Shown here: in pieces, positions 45,420 to 55,989 of the stretch
Layout: every line of letters begins with the position of its first letter
Position numbering within the stretch: the first letter of the stretch is position 1
From: Silurus meridionalis
Lineage: Eukaryota; Chordata; Actinopteri; Siluriformes; Siluridae
Assembly: GCF_014805685.1 (NCBI RefSeq)
Contig: NC_060886.1
Location: 29,609,362-29,673,361 of the forward strand
Direction: 5' to 3'
DNA length: 64,000 nucleotides
Notes under the pieces: model-generated
What the model saw: the letters and a program-made list of their open reading frames with translations, nothing else
Databases searched by the model: none
What the model was told of the DNA's origin: nothing
Made by a program: the position numbers and the translations under genes

Positions 45420-45785
45420 CTCTTAGATGATCTTCTAGTCCGGCTTATTGTTCAAAAGGACACCAGGAGTGTCTGTAGGTCACCTCGCTCCTTAACATCT
45501 TGACTCAATATAGATAGACAAACTCCTTGGTCTTGGTCACATTGACAAGCAGATCATTTTCTACCACTTCACCACTCTACAAAGTTGTTCTCCAGGTCAT
45601 TGTACTCCTCTTCCTGTCCATCTTTGATGCACCAAACCAGTACAGAGTCATCAGAAAATGTCTAAATGTGGCAGAGATCTGACCTGTACAGGTTATACAG
45701 AGTGAAGAGGAAGTGGAAGAGCACGGTTCCCTGTGGTGCTCCTGTGCTGCTCAGCAGGAGCTCAGACATCCATTGCATAATTAAT
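45420..45785 (-). mobile_element. L2/CR1-type LINE reverse transcriptase fragment
   Basis: The reverse strand encodes LLLSSTGAPQGTVL and FLFTLYNLY, then after one stop FSDDSVLVWCIKDGQEEEYN and DLENNFVEW. TGAPQGT is the RT block before the catalytic loop and FSDD is the F/Y-x-DD catalytic motif, with both aspartates intact. This is the fish L2/CR1-like RT signature. Stops and missing flanks make it a dead fragment. Confidence 0.82.
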
Positions 45786-45861
45786 GACTCTGTGTACCTA
45801 AACAGACTGAAACTTGAAAGTACAAAAAAAAAAATTTAGAGCTGAAAAAAAGTGACAGATT

Positions 45862-46250
45862 CACTATATGGATAAAAGTATTGGGACTGACTTTTTCAGC
45901 TGTATGTGGTTCTGGAACCAAACGGTTCCACAAAGTTGGAGAGACAAAATAGTGTAGGACGTCTTTGGATGTGGTTACAGGAAATTTTCCCATTTATCAT
46001 TTGATCTAGGAGACCCAAACCTGTTCCAGCATGACAATGTTTCTGTGCACAAAGCCAGCTCCATGAAGATCTGCTTTCCATGATTTGGATTGGAAGATCC
46101 CTGGCTATAGAGCTCTTGAACACCTTTGTGATAAATTTGATTGCCAAACACACCCAAGGCCTCCTCACCCTACATCACTACCTGACTTTGTGCACAAATC
46201 TCCACAAATCAAGTGGAACATCTTCCCAGAAGAGTGGAAGTACAACAAAT
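45862..46250 (+). mobile_element. Tc1-like TcA copy
   Basis: Left terminus CACTATATGGATAAAAGTAT, AGGACGTCTTTGGATGTGGT, CTGTTCCAGCATGACAATGT (QHDNV-like) and GAACATCTTCCCAGAAGAGT. The right terminus is lost after about 46250. Confidence 0.88.
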
Positions 46251-46784
46251 GCTTATATCCTCAGTCTATTATTTAACAGTAATAGGCTAAAATGCAAATA
46301 ATAATATTTCCACATGCTTCTTATCTAATCTTCTGATCTAATCTTCATTTAGAAAACCCTCCACTCTTCTTAAACAATGCTGCCAGCCTTTTCTAAAGCT
46401 CAGATAGCATTCATCAGAAGAGTTCATGAGTTCCTCTTGGTGTGAAATCTCATGACATCCTCCTTAACAATTTCAAACTCTAGTTCTTTATCTCAGCACG
46501 TAGATTCGCACGTAGAGCAACGTCGAGGAAAGAAAAACACAAATGACAATGCGTATGGTAATTAGGACATTGTTATTCTACCGCTGCCCTTCCACCGGTT
46601 TTCAGGATGCGGCGCGATCGTGGCACAGAGACTTGTATTCGGTAATTATGTGTTTTGCACTTTTGTAAAAACAATTCCGATTAGAGGAACAAGTCGAGTT
46701 CACGGCAAGGGCGGACGTTTATTTTGTGTACACTTGGCTAAGAAATGGGTTCCATCCCTCTCTACAAAATATTTAATCCCAAGT
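46251..46784. other. Unassigned non-coding stretch
   Basis: Nothing recognised. Confidence 0.4.
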
Positions 46785-47085
46785 GATTTTGACTGGACCA
46801 CGTATTGTAATGGGACACCTGATCTTTTCAGCCATATGTAATTCTTCTACAAAGTTATTATTAAATCAGAGGTGCACATAAATCATTTTCCCTTCACTTG
46901 AACAAAGAGACTCAAACCTGTTCCAGCATGACAAACCAGGTACAGGAAGATATCGGTTAGAGTGGAAGATCTCCTTCAATAGAGCAGCCCTATTGAACAT
47001 GGGATGAATCGGAATGCTGACTGCACACCAGGAACATCTTTCTCAGAAGAGTGGAGATTATTATGAACGCAATATAGAATAAAGT
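46785..47085 (+). mobile_element. Tc1-like TcA copy, deleted
   Basis: TGGGACACCTGATCTTTTCA, GCCATATGTAATTCTTCTAC, CTGTTCCAGCATGACAAACC and CAGAAGAGTGGAGATTATTA. Confidence 0.8.
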
Positions 47086-48164
47086 GACTAATCATTTGTG
47101 ACCAATATTTATTAATATTTAATTAATATGACGTATCACAACACGGAGACCGAGGTGTGTCCTGAGAGTCACATAGAATACAGATTAACATGGCAGAGGT
47201 AGAGCTGTAACGTGCTGGAGACAGAACAGGAAAAGAACGTCAGGTTTTATTTCATTGTTTTTAGCATTACAAAGGCCCGTTTGTGAAAAAGGCCATGTGT
47301 TAGGACTAAGCACATTGATGCTTTGCTGTCTGTCTGAAACGAAGAAATAAAATGTAACTGTCTGTACCATATCATCATCCATATTCAACGTCGCATTTTT
47401 TTCGAATGAATCTTATTGCATCGAATCACCTACAATACGTTCGAAATCGATTCTAAATCAGATTCGCACTGCTTCGTAATAGATGTGAATCGTATCGCAT
47501 CACATGGGTAGCTGCTTTATATGTATCTTTAATGTACGTATCGTTTGCGTTATGGTGACGTTCTATCATCCGTCCATCCATCCATCTATTGAAACATAAT
47601 CCAAATAATCTATATCCATACATTTGGATGCCAATATATTAAAGTACACTGAAGATACAGTACTTTTTGCCTGTTATCCAGGCAACTCTCTGCATCCAAG
47701 TTGCATTTCATAAATCCACCAACATGCATGAAGCCTTGTGATTTACTGCACTCTACACTTCCAGACACAGAATGCTGATATTTTTTGGGGTAAAAAGCTT
47801 TTACAAATATAGTTGCCATGGAGGCCTTAAAAGAAAAAAAAAGTGTAAACCAAAAAAGTGCAATTTCACAGGCTGATTAAACCAGCTCTCTTTATTATTC
47901 GCCTATGACAGATTAATAGTGCTAAATAAATCCATGAGTTAATGATGTGATCGTATCAGCGTGCGTTACACAAACATTACTATTCAAAGAAAAAAAGTCA
48001 GTCGGCTTGTGTTAATTAACTAGACTCGTTTCTTTCTCCCCGTTTCCCCCCGCTTGTTAAATGCTTGAACCTTTTTTAATATATATATAATAAAAACAGC
48101 CTTTTTTTAAATAATATGGTCTTGCTGAGGATTCTGTCTCTCATTTGCAGTATTGAACACAGCT
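47086..48164. other. Mostly unassigned; ATCG-rich repeat at 47395-47515
   Basis: ATTGCATCGAATCACC, TTCGAAATCGATTCTAAATC and GTGAATCGTATCGCATCAC resemble the ATCG-rich repeat at 33700-33985. A CCATCCAT tract lies near 47575. Otherwise nothing recognised. Confidence 0.4.
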
Positions 48165-48690
48165 ATTCTATATTGCTGGTATAATAAGCGACATTCTTCT
48201 GGGAAGATGTTCCGCTAGATTTTGTGCTCGTTCAGTCATTAAGGTGTTAGTAAAGCCAGGTAGGTGAGGTGAGGAGGCCTGAGGTGCAGTCAGCATGAAA
48301 AAAATCATTAATAGGAGAAGATCTTCCACTCCAACCCATGGAAACCATATCTTCTTGCTTACCTTGTGCACACTTTTGTGTCTTGTGGGAACAGGTTTGA
48401 GTGGTGGCTTAGTGGTTAATGCATTGGATTGTGAGTCATGAATCATGAGTTCAAATCCCAGCCACAACAAGCTGACACTCCTGGGCCCCTAAGGAAGGCC
48501 CTTAACCCCCATAGCTACTCAGTTGTACGAATGAGATAAATGTAAGTCACTCTGGATAAGGACGTTAAATGTAAATTGTAAAGTAAATTGCTTGGGTCTC
48601 GTAGGAAGGGAAAATATAAACTTGTATATTTTTATATAATTGTGTGCCTCCAACACTGTGGTATACAGAAGTCCTAAGAGGCCGTGCATC
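48165..48690 (-). mobile_element. Tc1-like TcA copy split by a SINE
   Basis: Left of the SINE: TGGGAAGATGTTCCGCTAGA, GTGAGGAGGCCTGAGGTGCA, GGGAACAGGTTT. Right of it: TTGGGTCTCGTAGGAAGGGA, AATTGTGTGCCTCCAACACT. The two parts rejoin exactly at the GGAACAGGTTT/GGGTCTC position seen in intact copies. Confidence 0.85.
48398..48580 (+). mobile_element. tRNA-derived SINE, full length
   Basis: Head GTGGTGGCTTAGTGGTTAAT with GAGTTCAAATCCCAGCC, body TGGGCCCCTAAGGAAGGCCC, CTCAGTTGTACGAATGAG, tail GTAAGTCACTCTGGATAAGG and repeats of GTAAATTGTAAAGTAAATT. It sits inside a TcA copy. Confidence 0.9.
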
Positions 48691-48884
48691 ATATTATTAT
48701 TTTTCTTGTTTTTTTCTGGATCACAACTCAATTTTTTCATGATCTCGACATGACGTAGGTTGTGAAAATATACATATATTTATAGATTTTCATGCCACAC
48801 ATATATTGTTAATACTTTGGGCAACTTTAATTTTTTACTGTGAGCAGCTGCAATCTAACAATTTCCCTATAGGAGGAATACAAT

Positions 48885-48930
48885 ATTCTTACATGGCTGG
48901 AAAAGTTATCCAATACTTTAATAGAAACGT
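48885..48930 (-). mobile_element. TcA end fragment
   Basis: TTACATGGCTGGAAAAGTTA and TCCAATACTTTAATAG match the left end of TcA in reverse, about 200 bp from the copy at 48165-48690. Confidence 0.6.
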
Positions 48931-49069
48931 TAGGACAAGTCTATTTAAATTCCTTTTTGTTGGATATAATGTAATGTAAAATATGAATATGAAGTCTGGT
49001 GTTTAATTTTGTATTAAATTAGTAAACAGGAATGGGACACTGTACTGTAATACAGTAATAGTTATAATA

Positions 49070-49320
49070 TAGTGTGACCGTGGTGGATTCACAAACCAAC
49101 CCTCGAGAACGCTTCTCTATCTCGGATTCAGGAGGGAGAAACGTCAAATCCGATCGGAATCCTGACAGCAGGGAGCCAAACATGACACCCTTTGAAGCAG
49201 GTGAGGATACTGAAAATTACTTACTGCATTTTGAGAGGCTTGCCAGAGCTGAAAGTGAGTGGGTGTGTTGATTGGTTCTTTGGCTGACTGGGAAAAAAAA
49301 AAAGCTTGGGGGGAAAACCA
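49070..49320 (+). mobile_element. Ty3/gypsy Gag relic
   Basis: The plus strand encodes VDSQTNPRERFSISDSGG and then PFEAGEDTENYLLHFERLAR, followed by SEWVC, one stop, and LVLWLTGK in the same frame. The EDTENYLLHFERLA and W-x-x-LVxWLTGK pattern is the SCAN-like capsid start of gypsy-type Gag proteins. It is broken by at least one stop and then degenerates after an A run. Confidence 0.65.
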
Positions 49321-50487
49321 TGGATGAAGAGCTGGCAGACAGCTCCCCAAAACCTGGAGGTGGCTCTGCTGGCTGAATTCCATATCTCAATATGCCAAAA
49401 TGTACCAGATGTAATTTTGGAAATTAACCACCGCAGGTCACGGAGATCACTCACTGAGATGTACCAGTGGCTGAAACGTCTGTCAGGGTATAACAGGTTT
49501 TTATTAAAACCTTCCTTTAAAATCTCCACGTTTTATTTTTAATTAATGTGATGGAAAAGTTTCAAAAACCATTGAGGTGGATTTTGTCTGGTGGGTTTTG
49601 TAGCTATACTTTGCATATATATGTGAAAAGTTTGGGGTCAGTACATCTGCCTGGCCTTTCTCTGCTTTACTGGATGCATGCCGAGAGATTAAACAATGCA
49701 GATATGAGGCTTGGGGGTGCTTTTCTGCTTGATTTTTGTCCTACTCACTATTATTAGCAATGCTAGCTGCAATATAAGCTAATTTGATTATCAGGCGAGG
49801 CTATTTATTGCATTTATTTTCAGATTTGTTCCTCCTTTTTCATTTAGATTTTTCTTAGGGGACAAAACTACCCATATTGTTCTCCTCAGAGTATATGTGA
49901 ATTGGGTATAGTGTAAGATTTGTATCACTGAAAGCAGTACAATTCATTAACTCACATACAGAACTGTATAGTACAGCGAATTTGTTTGGTGTGAAGAAAG
50001 AGACAGTATATGCAGGCAGACACGAGGCTTGGTGTTACTTTCTCACTGTATTTCTCTTCCGTTCAGACTGAGTGTCCTCTAATAAATAGCATCAGTGGTT
50101 GTTCCTGGCACCCAAGACTCCTGAGGTTTAAATCATACTGTATACCCAAGGCAGTGGAGTCTTGCCTGGCTTCTTCGCATTGTCCGTGATAAAAACACAG
50201 CTTGGAAATGATCTGAATCAGAAATAGATCATTTTCGATGAGTGTGTGGTTTACTCTTGGAGAAGGCATGTTCTCGTTCCTTGCTACAATTTAGCTTTAT
50301 ATCTGTTCATCTGCACAAATGCTGTTTCCATTACATACTATCAAACCTACTCAGAGTGTCTGAAAACATGTACTAGAGTGATATTACCTATCTGATTCAT
50401 TTGCCAGTTGCCCCAAACCCATTCGAGACGATTTTGATGGACATGGTACTGTAGGTCCATTAGAGAAAAGCAGGCTATCAGTACATA
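49321..50487. other. Degenerate interior of gypsy relic or unrelated DNA
   Basis: No domain can be read between the Gag relic and the TcA insertion; 49380-49540 may be further Gag sequence by position only. Confidence 0.35.
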
Positions 50488-50992
50488 CACTATATTGACA
50501 AAAGTTTTCAGACACCTGGTCATAAGTATGGTATGTGTTTTTTTTTAGCATCGCAATTTTAATCGCTCCACACTTCTGGGAAGATGTTCCTCTAGATTTT
50601 GGAGTGTGCCTGTGGACATTTGTGTTCATCAGAAAAAAGAGTGTTGGTAAAGTCAGATACTGATGTAGGTGTGGATGTGAGGAAGACTGGGGTGCACTTA
50701 GCGTTCACAATTATCCCAAAGGTTTTCAGTAGGGTTCAGCTCTATAGCAGGCCACTTAATATCTTCATCTCTAAACCATGTAAACCATATCTTCATGCAA
50801 AATCATATCTTCAACCCTCTCTTTGTGCACAGGGGCATTGCCATGCTGGAACAGGTTTGGGTTTCAAGTGTTATTATACCGCATCCAAAGACGTCCGATA
50901 CAATTGTTTGCCTTGAGCTTTCTGGTAAAAGTTTGAAGAAGAACTACATTTGGGAGAAAAGGACAGGTGTCCCAATTCTTTTGTCCATATAG
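50488..50992 (-). mobile_element. Tc1-like TcA copy, full length with TA duplication
   Basis: CACTATATTGACAAAAG begins after TA (50486-50487) and GTCCATATAG ends before TA (50993-50994). Reverse-strand motifs in order: CTGGGAAGATGTTCCTCTAG, CTTAGCGTTCACAATTATCC, CATGCTGGAACAGGTTTGGG, AAGACGTCCGATACAATTGT, GGTGTCCCAATTCTTTTGTC. At 505 bp it is the best reference copy of the family in the window, though not coding-competent. Confidence 0.92.
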
Positions 50993-51223
50993 TACATTTC
51001 TGATTGGGGATCATGCTCAATAAGATTCCCAGACCCTTTCTATTCCATCAGTACGCCAAGTAAATGCTGCTATGATTTTCAAGGGTTGGGATCCTTGTGG
51101 AATGGTGACAGATAAAAAAAAAATGTCATGTCCAAGCTCATCAAGCAGTTGTGCCAGCAGATGTGGATTTTAGAGATAGGAAATCAGTTATAAACAAATC
51201 ACTTCTAAAACCAGATGGGCCTC

Positions 51224-51549
51224 TATAGCCAGGGCCGTTTCAAGCTTTTTTGTCGCACTAGACAAGATTTCTATTGTCACGATCCCACCATGGCTTCACC
51301 CCCACAACATACAAATCATTTGCAACCTTCAATAAAAAATTTTTAACACATTTAATACTTATTGCCCGAATTCAACTATGTAAACATATACTGTATATTC
51401 AACTTTAGCAGAAAAAAGGTAAATAATTTAAATAACAAAGGTGGCTCACTGGCGCCCCCCAACCCCCCCCCCCCACCCCACCCCGCAGCTGGTTGCGCCA
51501 GAGCCGACCACCTAATTTGCCTGTGCCTAGAAACGATGCTCTGTATAGC
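51224..51549. mobile_element. Short inverted-repeat DNA element with flush 6-bp duplication
   Basis: TATAGC lies immediately outside both ends (51224-51229 and 51544-51549). The ends CAGGGCCGTTTC and GAAACGATGCTCTG are imperfect inverted repeats (one gap). An extreme C run occupies 51455-51484. The CAGRGC ends suggest a hAT-like MITE, but the duplication is 6 bp rather than 8. Confidence 0.6.
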
Positions 51550-51869
51550 ACTTTGATTAGAGTGCTATTCTGTGTAAGTTTGTTTCTGACACCATTGGTA
51601 CAAAAGGCTGCTGTCTTCCTGCTTCTTGGCCACCACGAATTGCCACAGGTGTCCATAGATTTATCGCTTATTCAATTCTTGTATAAGCAAAGAGTCTTTG
51701 GATTTGCTGCAAGCCAGCTGGGAAGGGAAAAGTCAGTCCCCAGCTGGAGGAGTTGTGGGTTTTGCTTTTGCAGATGAAAGTATTAATGGAGAAAAATCTG
51801 AGTAAGACAGTAGAAAATCTATAAAGGGGTCAGGAAACGCTCTGCCATGAAAAGGATTTCACAGTGTGA

Positions 51870-52352
51870 GAATTCAAGCCTATTGCCAATTTCCAGCAGT
51901 GAGCTACGAGGTGATTTATTGGACTGGTCCAGTTACCTGTGAGGTAAAGTCCAGCAGGTGTACCATGCAAATTTCCTCAAAGAATGGAAGAAAAATACAT
52001 GTAAAAGATTGCACTGCTGTTGTACTGAAGCTGATTTGTAAAGTGAAGGAGCAGAATGAGAACCAGGGGAATGGTTTGAAATGAGACTTTAGGAACTAAG
52101 TACAGCCATCTGACAGCACAGCAGCTGGAGGAGCTTAAGCAGGTTTTTGATGTGTTCTTCACTTCCAAGATAAGCTGCTGCTGTTGTTGTTCAGGACACC
52201 ATCCAGTTACAAGATCCCAGCCCTTGCCAGCATCACCCAAGAGCTTGTCAACTAAGCTAGCGACATAAATAAAGACCGTTTGGGAGATGATAACCACTGA
52301 AACGCTCATGGAGGAAGCACCCCTGGAGCTTATTGTTCCTTAGAAGGATGGT
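51870..52352 (+). mobile_element. Ty3/gypsy integrase C-terminus followed by reverse transcriptase N-terminus
   Basis: From about 51880 the frame reads SYEVIYWTGPVTCEVK, a GPY/F-type integrase end, and after a frameshift at 51958 VYHANFLKEWKK, the typical end of that module. From 52110 one frame reads LTAQQLEELKQVFDVFFTSK, HHPVTRSQPLPASPK, then after a stop TTETLMEEAPLELIVP and KDG. This matches the N-terminal part of gypsy RT (the DVF, RSRPYRLP-like and IVLVPKKDG-like blocks). Integrase upstream of RT is the order of Gmr1-like elements. Stops and frameshifts show the copy is dead. Confidence 0.62.
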
Positions 52353-52364
52353 AGATGTATGTTG

Positions 52365-52740
52365 ATTTACTTTTACAGCATTTAGTGGATGCCCTTGTCC
52401 AGAGTGTTGTACAAAAGTGCTTTAAATAAATCAATTTGTTCACTAGGTTACAGACTTAAGATACCATCAGGAATTAGAACACACTTTTATATATTTTGTA
52501 GAATAAACAAAGGCGTAAATCAAATAAAGAAAATAAGTGCTAGCTTAAGTGTTTCAGGAAGAGAAAGGTCTTCACCCATCGTTTAAAGATTCAGCTGTTC
52601 AGACATCTTGGGGAAGTTCATTCCACCACCTCAGTGCCAGAACAGAGAAAAGTCTTGATGTGTACCTACTTCTTACCCTGAGAGCAGGTTGGACCAGTCA
52701 AGCAGAGCTAAAAGAAGACTTCTAGAAGGGCAACAGTGTC
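52365..52740 (-). mobile_element. L2-like LINE 3' region or dependent repeat
   Basis: It opens with ACAGCATTTAGTGGATGCCC and TTGTCCAGAG, the reverse complement of the SINE/LINE tail core, then AAGAGAAAGGTCTTCACCCA, GATTCAGCTGTTCAGACATC, AAGTTCATTCCACCACCTCA and CAGAACAGAGAAAAGTCTTG. The same blocks recur at 57800-58330. I recognise it as a common teleost repeat; assignment to a minus-strand L2 tail is inferred from the tail core. Confidence 0.55.
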
Positions 52741-53479
52741 TCCAAATTCAGTACATACCTCAAAATGATGAGTTGTTGGAGTGGCTCAGAAATGCCAAGA
52801 CTACCATCACCATCAGATCATGTCAGAGCCTGAAAAAGCGCCCATGGCATACACCATGCAGACTAACAGAACCTTGTTCTTTTACCACCTTCATACATAC
52901 CAAACATTATTCCTCACCAATCCTGATCAACTGTATCTTGCATAGATTGATTGCTTTGCTGTGGTAATTGGGACTCTCCTTACTGTATGTACTTATCCAC
53001 CTGAATAAAAAACCTGCCAAAAGAAACAATATATTTCTGTATTCCATGATAGAAATTGAATTTCCGTTCATTAAGAAGGCACTTGACAGCTTGTAGTACT
53101 ACTACTACTACATGGCAGACAGTTTGACATGGAGACAGTCCACCATAAATCCAGATATTAAATTCAATCTGCAGCTATTCATATTAAGCTGTCACAAGCC
53201 TGAAGAAAATAATGTGATAACGGACAATCTGTCATAATTGCCCAATTTTGCCAATCTGGAGGAAAAAAAGGGACTAAAGGTTCAGTCTTGACTTTGGATA
53301 TATACAGTTGTGGCTACCTGTTGGATAGTTATGCAAAAAAAATACCCACTAGTAGCTAGCATGTGTGTATAGCATCATTATAATTTTTTTGTTTGAATTC
53401 TGCTAATATTTTTTTCACCCTATCCCTCCTTTATTCAGTTTACCCAGCATTGTGCATGTGTTATTTACTAGAGTGAAAA
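52741..53479. other. Unassigned stretch
   Basis: A (TAC)n tract lies at 53093-53111. No gene recognised; the ORF 52689-52967 starts within the preceding repeat. Confidence 0.4.
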
Positions 53480-54075
53480 TAACTGTTGCATACACAATAC
53501 CAAACCCGACGAATCTCAATGGATCATCTGTGATCATTTTCAAGAGCCCTTGCCAGTCCTCTGAAAAAAAAAAACCTCACCTGGATTGCTCAACACCAAA
53601 TTGATTACCAACAAAGCCCAGCAGTGTTTTTACTTTCTGTAAAAAAAGGCCAGCTCCCATCCCCATCTTCAACACATTCTACACAGGAATATATATCGAA
53701 AGTATCCTCAGCAGTTGCTTCACCGCCTGGTTGGGAAATTGCACCTTTTCAGATCAAAAGACCCTGCAGCCCAAAGTGAAAAGAGATGAGAAGATCATTG
53801 AGGTCCCTCTTCCTTCCTTCATGAACATTTACATCACCAAGCCAGCAGCATTGTGGATGACCCCGTGAACCCCTCATACAAAGTCTTCACCCTCCTGCTG
53901 TCTGGTACTGAAGCACACTGTATAACAGTTCCTTCCCCCAAGCCATCAGACTCCTCAATACCCAGGGACTGACACCAAAATGCATACAAAATGTATTTAC
54001 CAACACTAACACACTCTTATACCCTGATACCATTCTACATCCTTGAAATGTTTCTAACCAATATCATTTATACAT
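53480..54075 (+). mobile_element. L2/CR1-type LINE, reverse transcriptase C-terminus
   Basis: One frame reads IFNTFYTGIYIESILSSC, FTAWLGNCTFSDQKTLQ, EKIIEVPLPSFMNIY; another, after a shift, VDDPVNPSYKVFTLLLSG and SSFPQAIRLLNTQ. These are successive blocks of the C-terminal part of fish L2/CR1-like RTs. It is 5'-truncated with frameshifts and stops. It may be the same family as the RT core at 45420-45785. Confidence 0.8.
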
Positions 54076-54177
54076 TCACTATGATTATTGATGTAAAGTC
54101 GTGATAATATCTTCATGCTAGAACTGTGTATTGTCCTGAACTGTGCCTATTCTATTTTTGATAGAAAACCAGCCGTA

Positions 54178-54822
54178 TAATGACTAAAGTTTGTGGACAC
54201 CTTACCAAGATTGGTCTGTGCTTTTTGAACCATCCCATTTCACATTTAGCCACTATTTGCTCTTTATATAACCTCTCCTCTTCTGGGAAGATGTTTTACT
54301 AGATTTTGGAGTGTTGACATTTGGGCTCATCCAACTATCAGGGTGATAATAAAGTCAGGTGTTGATGTAGGTGAGGTGAGGATGCTTGGTGCAGTCAGCG
54401 TTCCTATTCATCCAAACGTTTTTATAGCTCTAAAGATCTTTCACTGTACCTCATGTAAAGCATATGTTCATGGTGCTGGCTTTGTGCAGAGGGGCATTAT
54501 TATGCTAGAACAATTTGAGTGTCTGTTATGGCAACCTGGAATATTTCCCTCATATCAGAGGGCACCACTTGTCAAGGGTATCTCTGTCTATTCCCCTCCA
54601 GGCCTCCAGAGCACACTCTTTTGCACATTTTTGAATTTTCAGTAATTTCTGGGTTATTTCTTTTAAATACTTCTAGTCTCCTAGTGCATGGAAAATTCAA
54701 TGCTACCACATCCAAGGACGTCCTATACAATTGCCGTAAAATTTGTAGTCACACTGTGAAAGAACCACATATACTGTCGCTTGAAATGTTGGGTGCCGCA
54801 ATGCTTTTGTGCATAAAGTCTA
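54178..54822 (-). mobile_element. Tc1-like TcA copy with ~150-bp internal insert
   Basis: Outer ends GACTAAAGTTTGTGGACACC and ATGCTTTTGTGCATAAAGT; internal GGGAAGATGTTTTACTAGAT, CAGTCAGCGTTCCTATTCAT and GACGTCCTATACAATTGCC. Between GAGTGTCT (54522) and TCTCCTAGTG (~54675) lies about 150 bp of foreign sequence. Confidence 0.85.
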
Positions 54823-55985
54823 GTTTAATTAACAATTTCTGATGTCTTCATCACCCTTTTTGTTAAATAAAAACATCCTTGCTTGGGGATCTGACATGAT
54901 CTGGTCGGACCTCTGCTTGCAAATCCAGTTCAAATTAAATCCTGAAGTTATGCATGGGTAGCAATGGTACCTAAGTGTAAGATTTATTTTATACAAAAGT
55001 CATATGGTCCGATTTTATCTGGATTCATACAATGATTCAGCACCAGGCACTGATATATATATATATCTGGCATCATCTTTTGCAGATTAGACTATGTATG
55101 AGCAAGCTCCGTATTGCTTAATGTCTTGAACGACTCTAAACAAATCTGCATGACATTTCAGCATGAAGACATTGTGTTTCCCCGGTGCATTCCTTTTCCA
55201 AGGTATATTTTCGACTCTTGATGCTTGAGTGAGTTTAAGCCATTACAAACGGTTATCAGCAGTGTGAAGTGTTTTCATTGCACAAAAGATTTGCCAGCAG
55301 CTTCAGTGACCTGCATGTAATTTCACTTGTCACACTGATGACTTAATGCACACTTGGGGGGAGGGAAGAGAAGCCTTTTTATGTCTGACACTTGGCTGCA
55401 GTAGATCTGCGCAGGCAGCTGCCTCTTCTAAAAATAAGGCACACTGGCCTGTGAATATGAATACAGTATTTCCATATCTCTGCAGCTCCCCCTTTACCGT
55501 GCATCAATCACATCTGACTTGAGTTTTAACCATGTTTCCCTGTAGAGTCGGAATCTTTGAATGAACAAGTAGGGAATTTCCAGCCGAAAATGCAGCTAGT
55601 GGGTAATGATGCTTTGCAATGAAATGTGTGTGTGTGTTTTCGCTTCGCACCTGCTGCTTTGTTGAACGTGCATTTACAGGATCTCGCCGTACCGATAAAG
55701 ACAACATAAAAGTGATTGACTGGATATTTATTTAGAGGAACAGGTTCTGCCTCTCAGCAGCACATCGCCAAACACACTGGCTTTATGAATTTTATATCTC
55801 GCAGTCTAACTCTCGGTGTTGCTGTATTAGCATATTGAAGTACTTGAGAGGGCTGCATCTCATTACACTTCTAATTCTAGCTTTGGCCTGATCACTTTAT
55901 CTAAGTAGAGGGTCCCTAAGGATGCAGTTCACATCAAGTTCAACTGAAGTTAAAAGTTGATCTGCATTATCGGCATACTGCGCTG
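54823..55985. other. Repeat-poor non-coding stretch
   Basis: No recognisable transposon over more than 1.1 kb. 55180-55480 is a candidate conserved segment by inference only. Confidence 0.4.
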
Positions 55986-55989
55986 TGCA

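Noticed and set aside
51866..52084. 72-codon ORF as an independent gene
   Set aside because: It is part of the integrase C-terminal relic and needs a frameshift to keep matching.
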